From the NCBI GenBank assembly GCA_012976225.1, contig JAAVVG010000015.1, forward strand, positions 658,738-722,737: a stretch of DNA of 64,000 nt. The letters run 5' to 3'. The translations under genes were made by a program, and so were the position numbers. The notes beneath the pieces are model-generated. The model searched no databases. It saw only the letters and a program-made list of their open reading frames with translations, and was not told the origin of the DNA. This stretch comes from Golubevia sp. BC0850. Its lineage: Eukaryota; Basidiomycota; Exobasidiomycetes; Golubeviales; Golubeviaceae. This document shows positions 21,482 to 32,478 of the stretch, piece after piece (the stretch's first letter is position 1; every line of letters starts with the position of its first letter).

Positions 21482-23150
21482 TGGATCAGCATCTTGCTTT
21501 CAAGAGTTTGGAAGAGGAATCAGGTTCTTTCGAAACTTTAGTAGAAGATGTGATTCCTCCTATCGTCAAAGAGATCAGGAGTTGGGCTGAGGAAGAAGAG
21601 ATCGGGAGAGAACCGAGAGATTGGAGCGAAAGGAGAGACCAGAGAAGAAGTTGAGATTCCGTCTTCAGAGGATTGATCTTCTCGGTTCTTTGATTCTGAT
21701 TCTCACCTTTTGCTTTTACCGTCTCCATCAGATCAAGAGACAGAACTCTTTCTGCTCTGGCCAGGAGTTCTAAGTCTGGTTACGATCGCTGGCTCCCGCA
21801 TCTTCCTCAGACTGTCACTCTCTCATTGATCAGCATTCACTGCCTCTACGATCTCCTGGAAAGAGATGCTCCAAAAGGTCTCTTTGTCAAGGACCTCAAC
21901 ACCATTGCTTTTCCAGGAGAGGTTTCGCGAAAGGATGCTGCTTCCTTTGAAGAGTTCTGGAAACGCCCCGGGATCACTCTTGGACGGGAACTTACTCATT
22001 ACGAATTCGAATGAATTGTTATTAGACTTATCCTTGAGAAGTGCCAGAACCTCCAGACTCTCAACCTAAGCACCAGTATCTTCCGCTTCTCTCTCACGGA
22101 GCAGAAAGGGGTTCCAGTCCATTTTCTGACGCACTCTTTGAAAAGACTATTCCTTGGAAGCTCTGAGAATCTGGATAATTCGATGAACGCTCAGAACATG
22201 ATCTGGATCCTGCTCTTCTGTCCTCATCTACGTCAAGCATCACTCTCTTTCAACTTGACGCTACATGGCTACAACTTCCTTTTGGAGTATTCGGAAACCT
22301 TCAAAGGTTTATCGAAAGTCGAACAAACTGCTTTGAGACCAAGGGTTTTCTGGGATGATCGTTCTGTCAACAACAGAGGATGGTTGGGAAGAAAGTGGGG
22401 CAAGGAATTGGTGGGAGGGAATCTGGAGACGACAGCGATTTATCTCTTCCTTAAGGTTACTAACTCTCTCGATCTCTGGAAATGGCTGTCTGAGGTGGAA
22501 TCACTGTCTCTGGAATTCAATCAAATCCAGATGACACAAAGGAATGTCTCTCAAGTCTCTCCAACTCGTATTCTTCAATCAAACACCTTCGCCTCATCAG
22601 TCTAACTCCCTCGCAATCCCGCAAGACGGATCTTTCAATCTTCATAAATCTCAAGATCTTGAGTCTGAATTTTCTCGTGCTGGAGGAGAAGAAGGCAGGA
22701 AAGCTAGGTTCCTCGCTGTCAAGCGTCGAGATTTTACATCTTCCATTCTATAGGTTTCAGAAGTCTCAACCCAGGGATGACGACTTTGAAGAAGAGATTA
22801 TTCTTTCAGATATTATTTCAAGTGGGATTCTGCCAAATTTAATAGAAATGGCACTCCCTTCTAGGCCAATTGGCATAGACAGTAAAGAGGCGAACTCTCC
22901 ACGCTCCGTCAGACTTTGGAAGGAAAGAAGGAAAGTATTGAGAGAAAACGAGAGGTTCAAGAGTGGGAAGGTCGAGCTGAAAGCGTTAGAGGTAGGAGAG
23001 ACAGGTGAGTGGGGTGTGTAGAAGTGATTCTTCAAGGATGATAGGAAACGTCCGTTGACTTTGCTATTTCTTCTCTTTCCAGTCGGGGACCAGTCCAAAG
23101 GAGAGAAATGCCTTTCAATAATTCCCTGGATCTCTCCATTTCCTCAATAG
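21482..23150 (+). pseudogene. F-box/LRR-like gene with in-frame stop and frameshift
   Basis: A leucine-rich-repeat reading frame is clear, but it is broken. One segment (about 21740-22011) reads LSALARSSKSGYDRWLPHLP through GRELTHYEFE and then meets TGA at 22012-22014. The same frame continues directly with IVIRLILEKCQNLQTLNL and further LRRs to about 22515. There the LRR coding moves to another frame (CLSSLSNSYSSIKHLRL, INLKILSLNFLVL, VEILHLPF). A consensus intron (23006-23092) joins the last part to a stop at 23148-23150. An upstream segment from 21482 (MDQHLAFKSLEEESGSFE) may be the first exon; its junction is unclear. Most likely a recently disabled substrate-recognition (F-box/LRR) gene; base-calling errors are the alternative. 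Confidence 0.6.
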
Positions 23151-24954
23151 TCAATGATCAAGGTTACAATATGGAAGGTAGAGCTCCTCTCGACTCTCTA
23201 CTAATTGGAAGGCGACGGAGGTGGATAGGAGACAAGAAACTGAGATGGAAGATTGGACACATGATATGAAAGCTCGTCGAAACAGAAAGACCTCCTAATC
23301 TTTTACGCATGCCCAATAACAGAACGGAGCGTGGCTTGATTCGATTGATGTTTCAGAAGAGAGAGAAGAGAGAAGAGGAGACGCAACAGCATCTCACTCT
23401 TCAGGTACTGATTAGAAGCGAAAAAGATTATATTCCTGGACAGTAAATTTCAGCAATAGAGCATCAATACATATAGTAGCATGCCCAACAACTTCAGCTA
23501 TCGACTCCCAACCTCTCCTTCTTATGGAAAGCTTCAATCCAAGGAGACAAAGGTATATATCCCCAGCACAGCTTCCGCCCCTCTCGATCCCCATCTACAA
23601 CTCGAATCCATAGAGCATTGATTCGAAATCGATGTTTAGACTCCAGTCGTCCTACCAAATCAACACACCCCATCCAGCCACCTCGCCTCGAATCTCGAAC
23701 GACAAGGGGACCAAAGGTCGGATCTAAGACTTGATAATTCGAGATCTTTGGTCTACTTGCCAAGTGCTTGTACTGAGGATGTCTGGCTTATCTTGAGAGA
23801 AAGAGATAATGGGAGACAGAACATCGAGTTGGACTAGATCATCGTTCCCCGGAGCTTCGTTCCTCTCTTTCATCTTGTTTCAAGAAGTTCTGAGTGAATC
23901 AACCTTCAAATCAAGAGACTGCTTCTGAGCATATTGTAAGAAGATTGCTCTGGCTTATCTCGATTCCTCTCGTATCTCCTCAGCCCGTAGCTCAACGTCT
24001 CGCCAAGCCTGTCCCCGCCAGGCTCGACAGAGCTCTTGCAAACCAAGATAAACATTTCGTGTTCTCATTGAATCTCTCAACAGAGAGCATTCATACTCGG
24101 TTTCGGTTGTCGGGCGTGGTGAAAGATTCCATCATCTGCTTGCCGACGGGGGTGGAGCGGATCGTTTCGATGACAGAAGGCTGCTTTGATTTGATACTAT
24201 CACATAAAACAAAAAGCCCACCATCCCTTCTCCACCTTCTATTCGAAGGTCACGATCAGTTGAGGTATCAAGCTCTAGGACCTCTGGAGAGAGCCAACCA
24301 CCGTCTTTCAATCATCGCCCAGTAGGGATCTCGATCCAGTACCCGCGATGAGGGGGAGAGATGGTTCTTCTTTCGATGAAGGAGCTCTCACAGCTTGATG
24401 CAGGTGTCGACGTCGAGAAGAGCTAGAAAAAGCTCTTCTTGACTCGATCGTGCTATCACACAAAACAAACCAAACCCATTCCCCCCCAAGGAAATGGAAG
24501 TGCTGGGCGCCTCCGTCTCCTTTTTTTTTCCTTTTAATATTTTAATTCATTCACATAGACTTGATGTTCAAACCTCCATTGCATCTTGTGTCTGTTGAAA
24601 AGAAGTGAAGAGAAGTGAAGCTGCCCAAACTTCGCACGCGCTGCCCCATTCCATTTCTCTTCCCTCCTGGGAGCATTTCAACGCTAATCTGTCAAAGCAC
24701 TGGTCTGGGTATCTACAGTGTGATTGAATTGATTAGGATTTTGCTTGAAAAGTGTTAGAGAAATCTCTAGTCCAAACCTCTTCTTCTCCAACTTGATCAC
24801 CCCTGAATCTGGGAGGAGTTTTACAGAAAGCTTTGCGTTCTTGAGATCTGTAGATTGTACAATAGATTGATTCCAAATAAAAGTTTTAGCTCCTTGATGG
24901 ATTAGATAAAGACCAAAACTGAGGAAAACTGTTGATGAGTTTGAAACTTGAGGT
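23151..24954. other. Intergenic, no gene supported
   Basis: About 1.8 kb. Two frames (23494-23763 minus, 23894-24325 plus) have no recognisable domain, and the plus one lacks an ATG start. A short stem AAGAGCT/AGCTCTT occurs near 24418-24438, and a TATCACAYAAAAC motif appears twice (about 24200 and 24453). Confidence 0.4.
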
Positions 24955-26638
24955 CTAATGATCTCCAGGTTTGAAGTTAGCTTCGATGATTAATCTGTTC
25001 AAGACTTCACCTACACTACCTTTGGGTTCTTGAAAGTAATCCATGGCAAAGATGTTCATCAATCCATAGGATTTCGCCACTGGAACGGCTGCCACCTCCC
25101 TCCCTCTACCCATTCCAGCTACCTTCTTATCACTAACTTTCTTGAAATTAAACCAATCAGTCTTCTTCTCTTCTGCTTGTTTCTCATCTGAAGAAATTGA
25201 TTTATCTGTTAAGTCAGAGTCTAAATCCAATTTCAATCTCTCCACTAATTCCTCTCCTAATCTTTCATTCACCCCTTTAATCTCAGTACACTTCAGTCCC
25301 AAACTCATCCCTTTAGCAACGAAAGGAGGTAAAGCACCAGGGAATGAACTTCCATTACAATAATTCAAACCTAAAGTCCTTTCTTCATATCCAGAATTTC
25401 CAGGACTTAACATTCTTTTGACTAGATCAAACTTTGCTCCTATTGAGGTTAGACTTCCAATTTCATACCAATCTTGTACTTGAGCTTTGCAAGGTGGTGA
25501 TGTAGCTGAACTTGGAATATCAAATTCAAAAAGGTCTTTCAAAGAATTTGGCCATTTTGAAGCGTGGATTCCGATTGGGATCTTTGGATCTGGACCGAAT
25601 TCGGTTTGACGAGAGGTTCCAAAACGAGAGAAAAGGATGATTTTACCTCGAACTGATGAGAGGGTGGGTATGGTTGATGAGAGATACCATTTGGAAATGT
25701 TGGGCTTGATGTAGTGAGTTGAGAGGAGATTGTCGAAGATTGGAGGGTTTGGTCCGGATTCCTGTTTGAGAGATAGAAGGATGAATTCTGTAGGTTATCA
25801 GGAAGAGATTCAAAAAGTGAAAGAAAAGAGAAAGGGAGAGAAAAGGATCAGTAAAACAAACGGCGCCACTGATCGCGAAGCATACTTTGCACTTACCATC
25901 TTTCCCGTCTCCATCTAACCACCTATAAAAATCCTCCAGCACTTCGTCCAATCTGATTCTTTGATCGGTAATCCCATGATAAGCGAACAATTTCATCTGA
26001 TCGCCTTCACCTTTCGGGCTCATTCGAACGTCGAAGTATCTGATACCTGAATTGAGTTGATTCAAGACGTCTGACTCTGAACTCTGACAGGTTGAAACTG
26101 GCCAACCATATCTAGCCAAAGATTCATGAGTTCCAGGGAGTGATAAGGCAGAGATTGGAAGAGTTGAAGGTAAGGTCGAAAGGAAATTTGAGGTGGAACG
26201 AATTGGGAAGATCAAGATTGAAGGTGGGAAGTTTGAAGTTGAGGAAGGTAGAGATTGAAGAATGTAGATTTGAGAAGACAAAATTGAAGGGAGAGAGATT
26301 GGAAAGTATGAGATAGAATAAGTTGAGTCAGGGGTAGAAGTTAGGTTGGACGAAGAGAGTTGAGATGAATTTAAGACTCGAAAGCTGAAAGTTGAAGTTG
26401 AATTTGAAGTGGAATCTTTTGAATCAACATTTCCAAGTTGGATTTGGAAAGAGATGCTTCTTTGAACTACGAAGTTGGTTGGAATAGAAAGGGAACGTGC
26501 CAAGGCTGGACTCAAAGAGATGGAAGGGGAACTGCAAATGGAAGAAGCATTAGAAGTTGTGATCAAGTTAATTTTATACTTTGTTCGGTTATGAACTTGA
26601 ATCTCGATTGATTCATTCAATTTACTCGTTGGTGCCAT
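24955..26638 (-). CDS. PI-PLC X-domain-containing protein
   Basis: Phosphatidylinositol-specific phospholipase C-like X-domain protein of the small class without PH or C2 domains. Two exons, 25897-26638 and 24955-25787; 524 residues. The intron acceptor at 25787/25788 was chosen because it restores the family motif FILLSLKQESG; the nearer AG would shift the frame. The N-terminal ~190 residues are a Ser-rich beta region. The X domain follows: SALSLPGTHESLARYGWP (first catalytic His), GIRYFDVRMSP, and LFAYHGI (second catalytic His). Later parts are VRGKIILFSRFG and TLGLNYCNGSSFPGALPP. Substrate (PI or a GPI-like lipid) is not determined. The gene is divergent from the TPA1-like gene with 134 bp between ATGs. 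Confidence 0.85.
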
Positions 26639-26772
26639 GTTGGTTGTAGGGAAAGAAGGTGGCCATAGATTCCCCCAAGGAGAAGCTGTTTGCCTACATC
26701 GACCACGTGGAGGAAAGCACTTTCTCTCCACCACAGAAAAGTTTCTCTTTCTTCTCAAAGACATTACCAGAA
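26639..26772. promoter_or_regulatory. Short divergent promoter with a CACGTG box
   Basis: 134 bp between the PI-PLC-like and TPA1-like start codons. A perfect CACGTG E-box lies at 26704-26709, near the middle, and could serve both genes. E-boxes bind bHLH factors such as Cbf1 or SREBP types; which one acts here is unknown. Confidence 0.45.
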
Positions 26773-29308
26773 ATGTTTGACTCGATTCCAGAATGTTTCT
26801 CGCCTTCACTTCTATCCTCAGAGAATTGTGAATCTCATAAAACAGCATATTCAACTTCAACTCCATACCGACATTCAGTAGTAAACGGTTTAATCAATCA
26901 AGATCTTCTCAAAAAGGCAAGGGAAGAAATCATTGAAGAACTAAGATTCGCAGAGAAGGAAACTGACATTTACAAGGTGAGTAATCTTTAATTCTTAGTA
27001 TTTGTATCTTGTTTACATTGCTGACTTATGGCTTCTTCATCTCCAGGTCAATCAAACTGGAGATCTGGCCAACTTAGATGGACTACCAACAGAAGAAGCC
27101 TCTCGATTAGATCATTTACTAAAAGTTAGGAATGCAATTTATTCAAAAGAATTCAGAAGTTGGTTGGAAACTGTTACTGGTTGTGGTCCTTTAAGTGAGA
27201 AGAAGAAGGATATGAGCATTAATGATTATAGGCAAGGTTGTCATTTGTTGAATCATGAGTGAGTATTCCCTCAATGCCTCACCTTTTCTAGCTACTAGCT
27301 ACTCTTTAGATCTCTCTGACAATACCCGATCTTTGAATCTTGATCTTTACAGCGATGTCATTTCCACACGAAGGCTTTCTTACATTCTCTATCTTCCCGA
27401 TCCAACTAAAGATTGGGAACCAGAATGGGGTGGTGGATTGGAATTGTATGCGGTCAAGGAGAAGAATACCCCGGCTGAAACTCCTAAGAAGGTGATACCT
27501 CCAAGTGAGTTTTGATTGGGGAATCATAGAGAGAGTCTTGGAGGCTGGAGAGCTTTAAGCAGAAGAGAAGAACTGGAGCAGCAGGCAAAGGGAAGGAACA
27601 GTACTTGCTAGTCACAAGAGAAAAGCCAAGTACAATTCTGAAAGGAATCAGTGTTGTTTTGGAATCTCCTGCAAAAGGTTAGAAGGAAGTTCGACAGAAG
27701 CAATCTGTAAACCCTCCCACTCTCATCCATTTCTTCTCGAAAGAGTCTCAAAACCTGACCTTCTCCTCTCCCTCTCCTCTCTTTCCCTTCTTTCTTTTGT
27801 CTCCAGAATGGAATCAGTATACATTCTTCGCAGTTCAACCTGGTCATTCTTTCCATTCAGTAGAAGAAGTAGCTCACCCAACTGAAAGTAGGCTTTCGAT
27901 TTCAGGTTGGTTTCATAGACCTCAAGAAGATGAAGAAGGATACAACAAAGAAGATGAGATGAGAGAGGAAAATGATAGGAGAGAGCTGAGTAGTTTGGAG
28001 AGTTTGGTGAGTTAAATTTGAGAAGGTCTGGGTACGAACTGCTCAGAGAATATGCATCTCCTTTAGATTCAACTTTCTCATTCCAGCTTTTTCTGTTTTT
28101 CTTTATAGTCCTCCAAGAAAGCCTCACTTCCATTCCATCCTTACCCTGAAGCTCTAGAACCTCCACTTCCAGGATCAAAACTTTCAACTGAAGATCTCAA
28201 ATTCTTATCCTTCTTTCTTAATCCAGCTTATTTGAACGTCAAAACTCAAGCTCAATTATTCGATCAATTCGGAGATGAATCTCACATTCTTTTAGCAGAT
28301 GTTTTGAAAAAAGAAATCTCTGAGATTTTAGAAAAAGGCTTAAGAGAGATTGATGAAAGAGATGGATTTACTTTTTGGAAAACTCAAGGAGATTGGGGAA
28401 AGATTGCAGATCATCAAACTGGAGTTGAAAAACTCCCTGAAGACGGTTCAGAATGGAAGATTATAGGTCCACCTCATAGACAAAGATATCTAACTCTTGA
28501 AAGTGGAGAAAGCGCAAATGCTAAAGAAGTTAATCAAGGTAATCCAAAGCTTCCAACTTCTTTACCTGGTTCTTCGAATGAGATTTTGAACTTGTTAAAA
28601 GATTCCTTGTTCCCTTCCCCAGCTTTTAGAAATTGGTTATCTAACTTAACTCAATTGGTACCTATGAGTAGAAGAGATTCTGAAGTCAGGAGGTTCAGAC
28701 CTGGTTTAGATTATACTCTCGCTAGAAGTGATGAGGAAGTGGTTCTGGATGTTACTTTGGGTTTGACTCCTAAAGTTTGGGAGAGTGGAAGTGAAGAAAA
28801 GAAAAAAGGTCCAAAAGGTTTAAGTGGGAAGAATAAGAAAGCCACTAGTAAAGCCAAGAATGGAGAGGAGAAGACTAGTTTAAGTAAAAAACAAAAGAAA
28901 GAATTAGAAGATAAATGGGAGAACGGGGAAATTGGAGGTTGGGAGTGTTATATGGCACCACACGAGGGAGAGGAAGATCCGGCGGTCTATCAAGCTGCTG
29001 GAGGATCCAAGAAACCTCAACCTCAACCTGAAGTTGAGGAAACTAATGGAGATCAAGAAATGAAAGATGGAGAAGCTGAGGAGGAGGAAGAAGAGGAAGA
29101 TGATGAAGATGAGGAAGAGGACGATGAAGATTTCGATGGAGTTCTTTTAAATTTGACTCCAGATTTTAACGTCTTGAATATCGCTCTTAGAGATGAAGGT
29201 GTTATGAGATTTGTCAAGTATTTGAGCTCTCAAGCTGGTGGTAGTCGATGGGACGTCAATGGGGAATTCATCTGTGGAGCTGTCGAGGAAGAAAGTGAAG
29301 ATGAATAG
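26773..29308 (+). CDS. TPA1: TPA1/OGFOD1/Ofd1-type prolyl hydroxylase
   Basis: 2-oxoglutarate/Fe(II) dioxygenase that hydroxylates ribosomal protein uS12 in yeast and human; fission yeast Ofd1 also controls the Sre1 oxygen response. Five exons: 26773-26976, 27047-27258, 27353-27504, 27807-28006 and 28109-29308; 655 residues. The start is the first in-frame ATG; upstream codons open only from a GTG. The N-terminal catalytic domain has [11 protein letters not shown], the iron ligands HxD in LLNHDDVIS (joined across intron 2), the distal His in [12 protein letters not shown] and the 2OG-binding Arg in [11 protein letters not shown]. The C-terminal second double-stranded beta-helix includes [10 protein letters not shown] and ends in [16 protein letters not shown] long acidic stretch (about residues 545-590) separates conserved blocks. 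Confidence 0.92.
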
Positions 29309-29528
29309 ATGTAGAACGTCCTCTGTCCTTTCTGTATTATTGCTATCTTTCAATTTTTGCTGCCTCAGATTACATCTTGCCAATCGAAATCCGATAATTT
29401 TTATCTCATTTTCACCTCTCTTTTGCCTATGGAAACCTGAGGTTGTCAGCTGGATTATAGCGAAAGGCTCAAAAAGGATCGCACGAGAAAAGGAAAGTTT
29501 GCAAGACTGTGAAGAATACAAAGTTCAA

Positions 29529-32291
29529 TCAAATTTCTCTCAAAGCCTGTTCCAGTTCTTTTACACTCTTCAAAGGTGAAGCGCAGGTGAAATTTTGACA
29601 GATGTGGACTTGAAAACCTTCCTTCTGCCTCTTCACCAAATCATCCACCACTGATCTGACCATTCCATTCCTTCTATAAAGAGCGTTATCCTTCATTTTC
29701 TCGTCGTTTCCATCTATTAGAAGACCTAAAACTGATTGGCTAGCTCCGAATCTTCTTCTCACGACCTCCAAGAAAGGCTGAAGCTCTTCCTTAGTTCCGA
29801 TCATTAGGATTTGAGGTCTTGAGCTTAATTCGTTGGAGTGATATTCGAGTAGAGAAGAAACCATAGTGCCCAAAGCATGAGGTAATCTCGACAAAACCAT
29901 TCCACCCGATAGAATTGATTGAATCAAATTCTCTCTCAGAGTGAGTAAGTCTGTTGAACTTGGCGTTGAGTTTTGAGGATCGTCTTGATCTAAGAGAGAA
30001 ATTAGTCTAGTCAAGTTGTGACAGGAAACAGAAGTTGCGGCTGGTTCAGCTCCATCCTGAGAGTCCTTCATTCTAGTCAAAATTGGACCGTTTGAAGGCA
30101 TAGAAGACTTTGGATCCAGAGCCGAAATGAAATAACCTCCATTCTCTGAATCCAAGAAGAGTTGATCTTGAATTGATTGAAGCAGAAGAGCTCGAGAGAG
30201 GTAGGATGGATCGAGAGTGAAAGAATAAAGATCCAAAGAACTAGAGATTGGAGAGAAGGAGGGGATTTTGAATCAGTTCCAAAGCTTTAGCACGCCCCTG
30301 CATTGAACGGAAACAAGTTATGCTCTACTCACGCAGCTACAGCTTCAGCATAATCCAAAGCTGTCCCAATCGGTCCCTTTCCTTCTCTCCAACTCCTGCA
30401 AAATCTTTGGGTTGAAGCGTCCCAAGCATTCTCCCAAAGCCACTTATCAGCTTTCAAAGCCAACTCCAGAGGATCTATCTCTCCTTTATTTATTTCCAGC
30501 ACCTCTGCTGAACGAACTAGAGCGCTGATAGTCATGTAAGACCAAGCAGTGACGACCTTGTCATCTCTTGAGGGTCTTGGTCTCTTCTCTCTGATGGAGA
30601 ATAATTTGGCCTTCGATGCTGATAGTAATGACTGAGCTCTTTCAATTGAGACTGATAAATTGAGATGAGAAATCGTTTCTTTTAAAGAACAAGTCGAATG
30701 AAGGACATTCTTTCCGACTAATTCACCATGAAGATCTGAAGGACCGACATTCCCATCGAGTTGAATGTCATAATGAGAAGCCAAGATCTTGAAAGCTAAA
30801 TCGGGATCAAATCCTTCAGAAGAAGAACCTTCTTTTAATCCATTCTTGATCTCACTTTCATCCCAAACGTAGAAAGCTCCTTCTTTAGTCTGCTTAGCTC
30901 CTTCGGTCGGGAACGAATCAGCATCTTCAGCTGCGAATAACGCACCGTTTCCATCTGATAAATCTCTATGAATGTAGGAAATTATGTCTCTTGCAACCTG
31001 TTGGAATTCTCCGATATAATCACTTAGGTCAGCTTTTTCCTTCTCGTCTTTGCATAGCTCCATTACGGGAGAAGTAGGATTTAAAAGCTGTATGGCTTCT
31101 AGATAAGAGGTAAGAAGTTGAGCTTGATCATATAACATCTTCTCGAAATGCGGAACTCTCCAGAAGCTCTGAAGGACGAAGAAGAGAGGATCGATTAGCC
31201 TTTGATGGGGAGAGGGAAGAAGGTTCTGTTGAATCACTCACATCGACACTGTATCTTGAGATTCCACCTCCCAAGTGATCAGTGATACCTCCTCTACCTA
31301 TCCTGGAAAGAGTCTCTACACTTTGACGAAGGGCTACGAGTGCAGACGCTTGATCCGAACCCCACTCCGTCAGGACGTTGGGAGAGCGAGAAGCCAAATG
31401 AGCGTATCTGTGAAGCAGATTGAAGGTCATGGAAGGACATGGAAACTTTGGAGCTTTTCCAAATCCTGAGAATCGAAAATGAAAGGGAAGGGCTTGGACT
31501 ATTAGTCATCAAACGAAGTCGAAGAGCCTTGAACGTTGCTCACCTTTGTTCTTCTCGTCGAAGCTCTGCCTCCAATGTTGAACAGCTTTCATCACTACAC
31601 TCGGACTAGGTAAATCTCCCAAAGGTCTTTCTTCGTGAGAACTAGCTTTGAGAGCATCTGAGATCGAATCGGCTGATTCTAGACACTGCCTTCTACCTTC
31701 GGGAGAAGACCACATATCTGATAATCTATCCATCGAATTCTCAAACTGTTTCGGACTAAAGTAAGTTCCACCAAATATAGGTTGACCTCCTGGAGTTAAA
31801 AAAGCAGACAAGGGCCAACCACCTCGTCCACTTAAAGCTTGAACGAAAGCCATGTAAGAAGCATCTACATCTGGTCTCTCCTCTCTATCAACTTTGATGT
31901 TGATGAAGAGCTCATTCATTTGATCTGCTATTTCTTGATTTTCGAAGCTTTCATGAGCCATAACATGACACCAATGACAGGCAGAATAACCTATGGAGAG
32001 GAAAACTAACTTTCCTTCGGTTTTGGCTTTTGAGAAAGCTTCGTCTCCCCACTCATACCAATCTACTGGATTGTGCTTGTGTTGAAGAAGATAAGGTGAT
32101 TTAGATTTTGCTAATCTGTTCTCGGTTGAGGTTGTCATGGTTGAGTGGCTAAATCTGTGATTTGAAGAAGTTACTGGAAAGCTTCTTCTGGGAGAAGAAC
32201 AAAGAAGGAAGCCTCTTGAAGCTTTGACTGAGATTTCAGATTTTGAAGAAGACTTGAGCAACTTGTTGAGATTCAAAAGTAAAGATTTCAT
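29529..32291 (-). CDS. SSP411/SPATA20-like thioredoxin-fold protein (DUF255)
   Basis: Four exons: 31544-32291, 31242-31465, 30333-31168 and 29529-30240; 839 residues. After an N-terminal extension rich in Ser, Arg and Lys ([20 protein letters not shown]), the conserved body starts at [20 protein letters not shown]. It continues with a thioredoxin-like active site [37 protein letters not shown] and GFGKAPKFP, then an alpha/alpha-barrel-like region containing [15 protein letters not shown] and [12 protein letters not shown]. This is the family of bacterial YyaL and mammalian SPATA20, with unclear biochemical role. The extension resembles a mitochondrial presequence; an internal ATG (MTTSTENR) could give a cytosolic form. 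The gene converges with TPA1 (220 bp) and diverges from the BFR1-like gene (187 bp). Confidence 0.92.
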
Positions 32292-32478
32292 TCAGCAACT
32301 TGGCAGAAATTCAATATTAGACACTCCGACAGAGAAGGAAAGAAGAAGCCAACATCGATCGTTCTCAGATCCAAATCTATCCACGCTATCCTCAATCTCT
32401 TTCACTTCTTGCCTTTCGACTCGTTAGTCTTTACTCTTTCTTTTCCATTCCTCTATCCCATCTCTTCCTTCTCTACCT
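32292..32478. promoter_or_regulatory. Divergent promoter, SSP411-like / BFR1-like
   Basis: 187 bp between ATGs. The side next to the BFR1-like ATG is strongly C/T-rich (about 32395-32475), a common fungal core-promoter feature. Confidence 0.45.

Noticed and set aside
23894-24325. 143-codon plus frame
   Set aside because: Opens at GTG, no ATG near the start, no domain and no splice partners.
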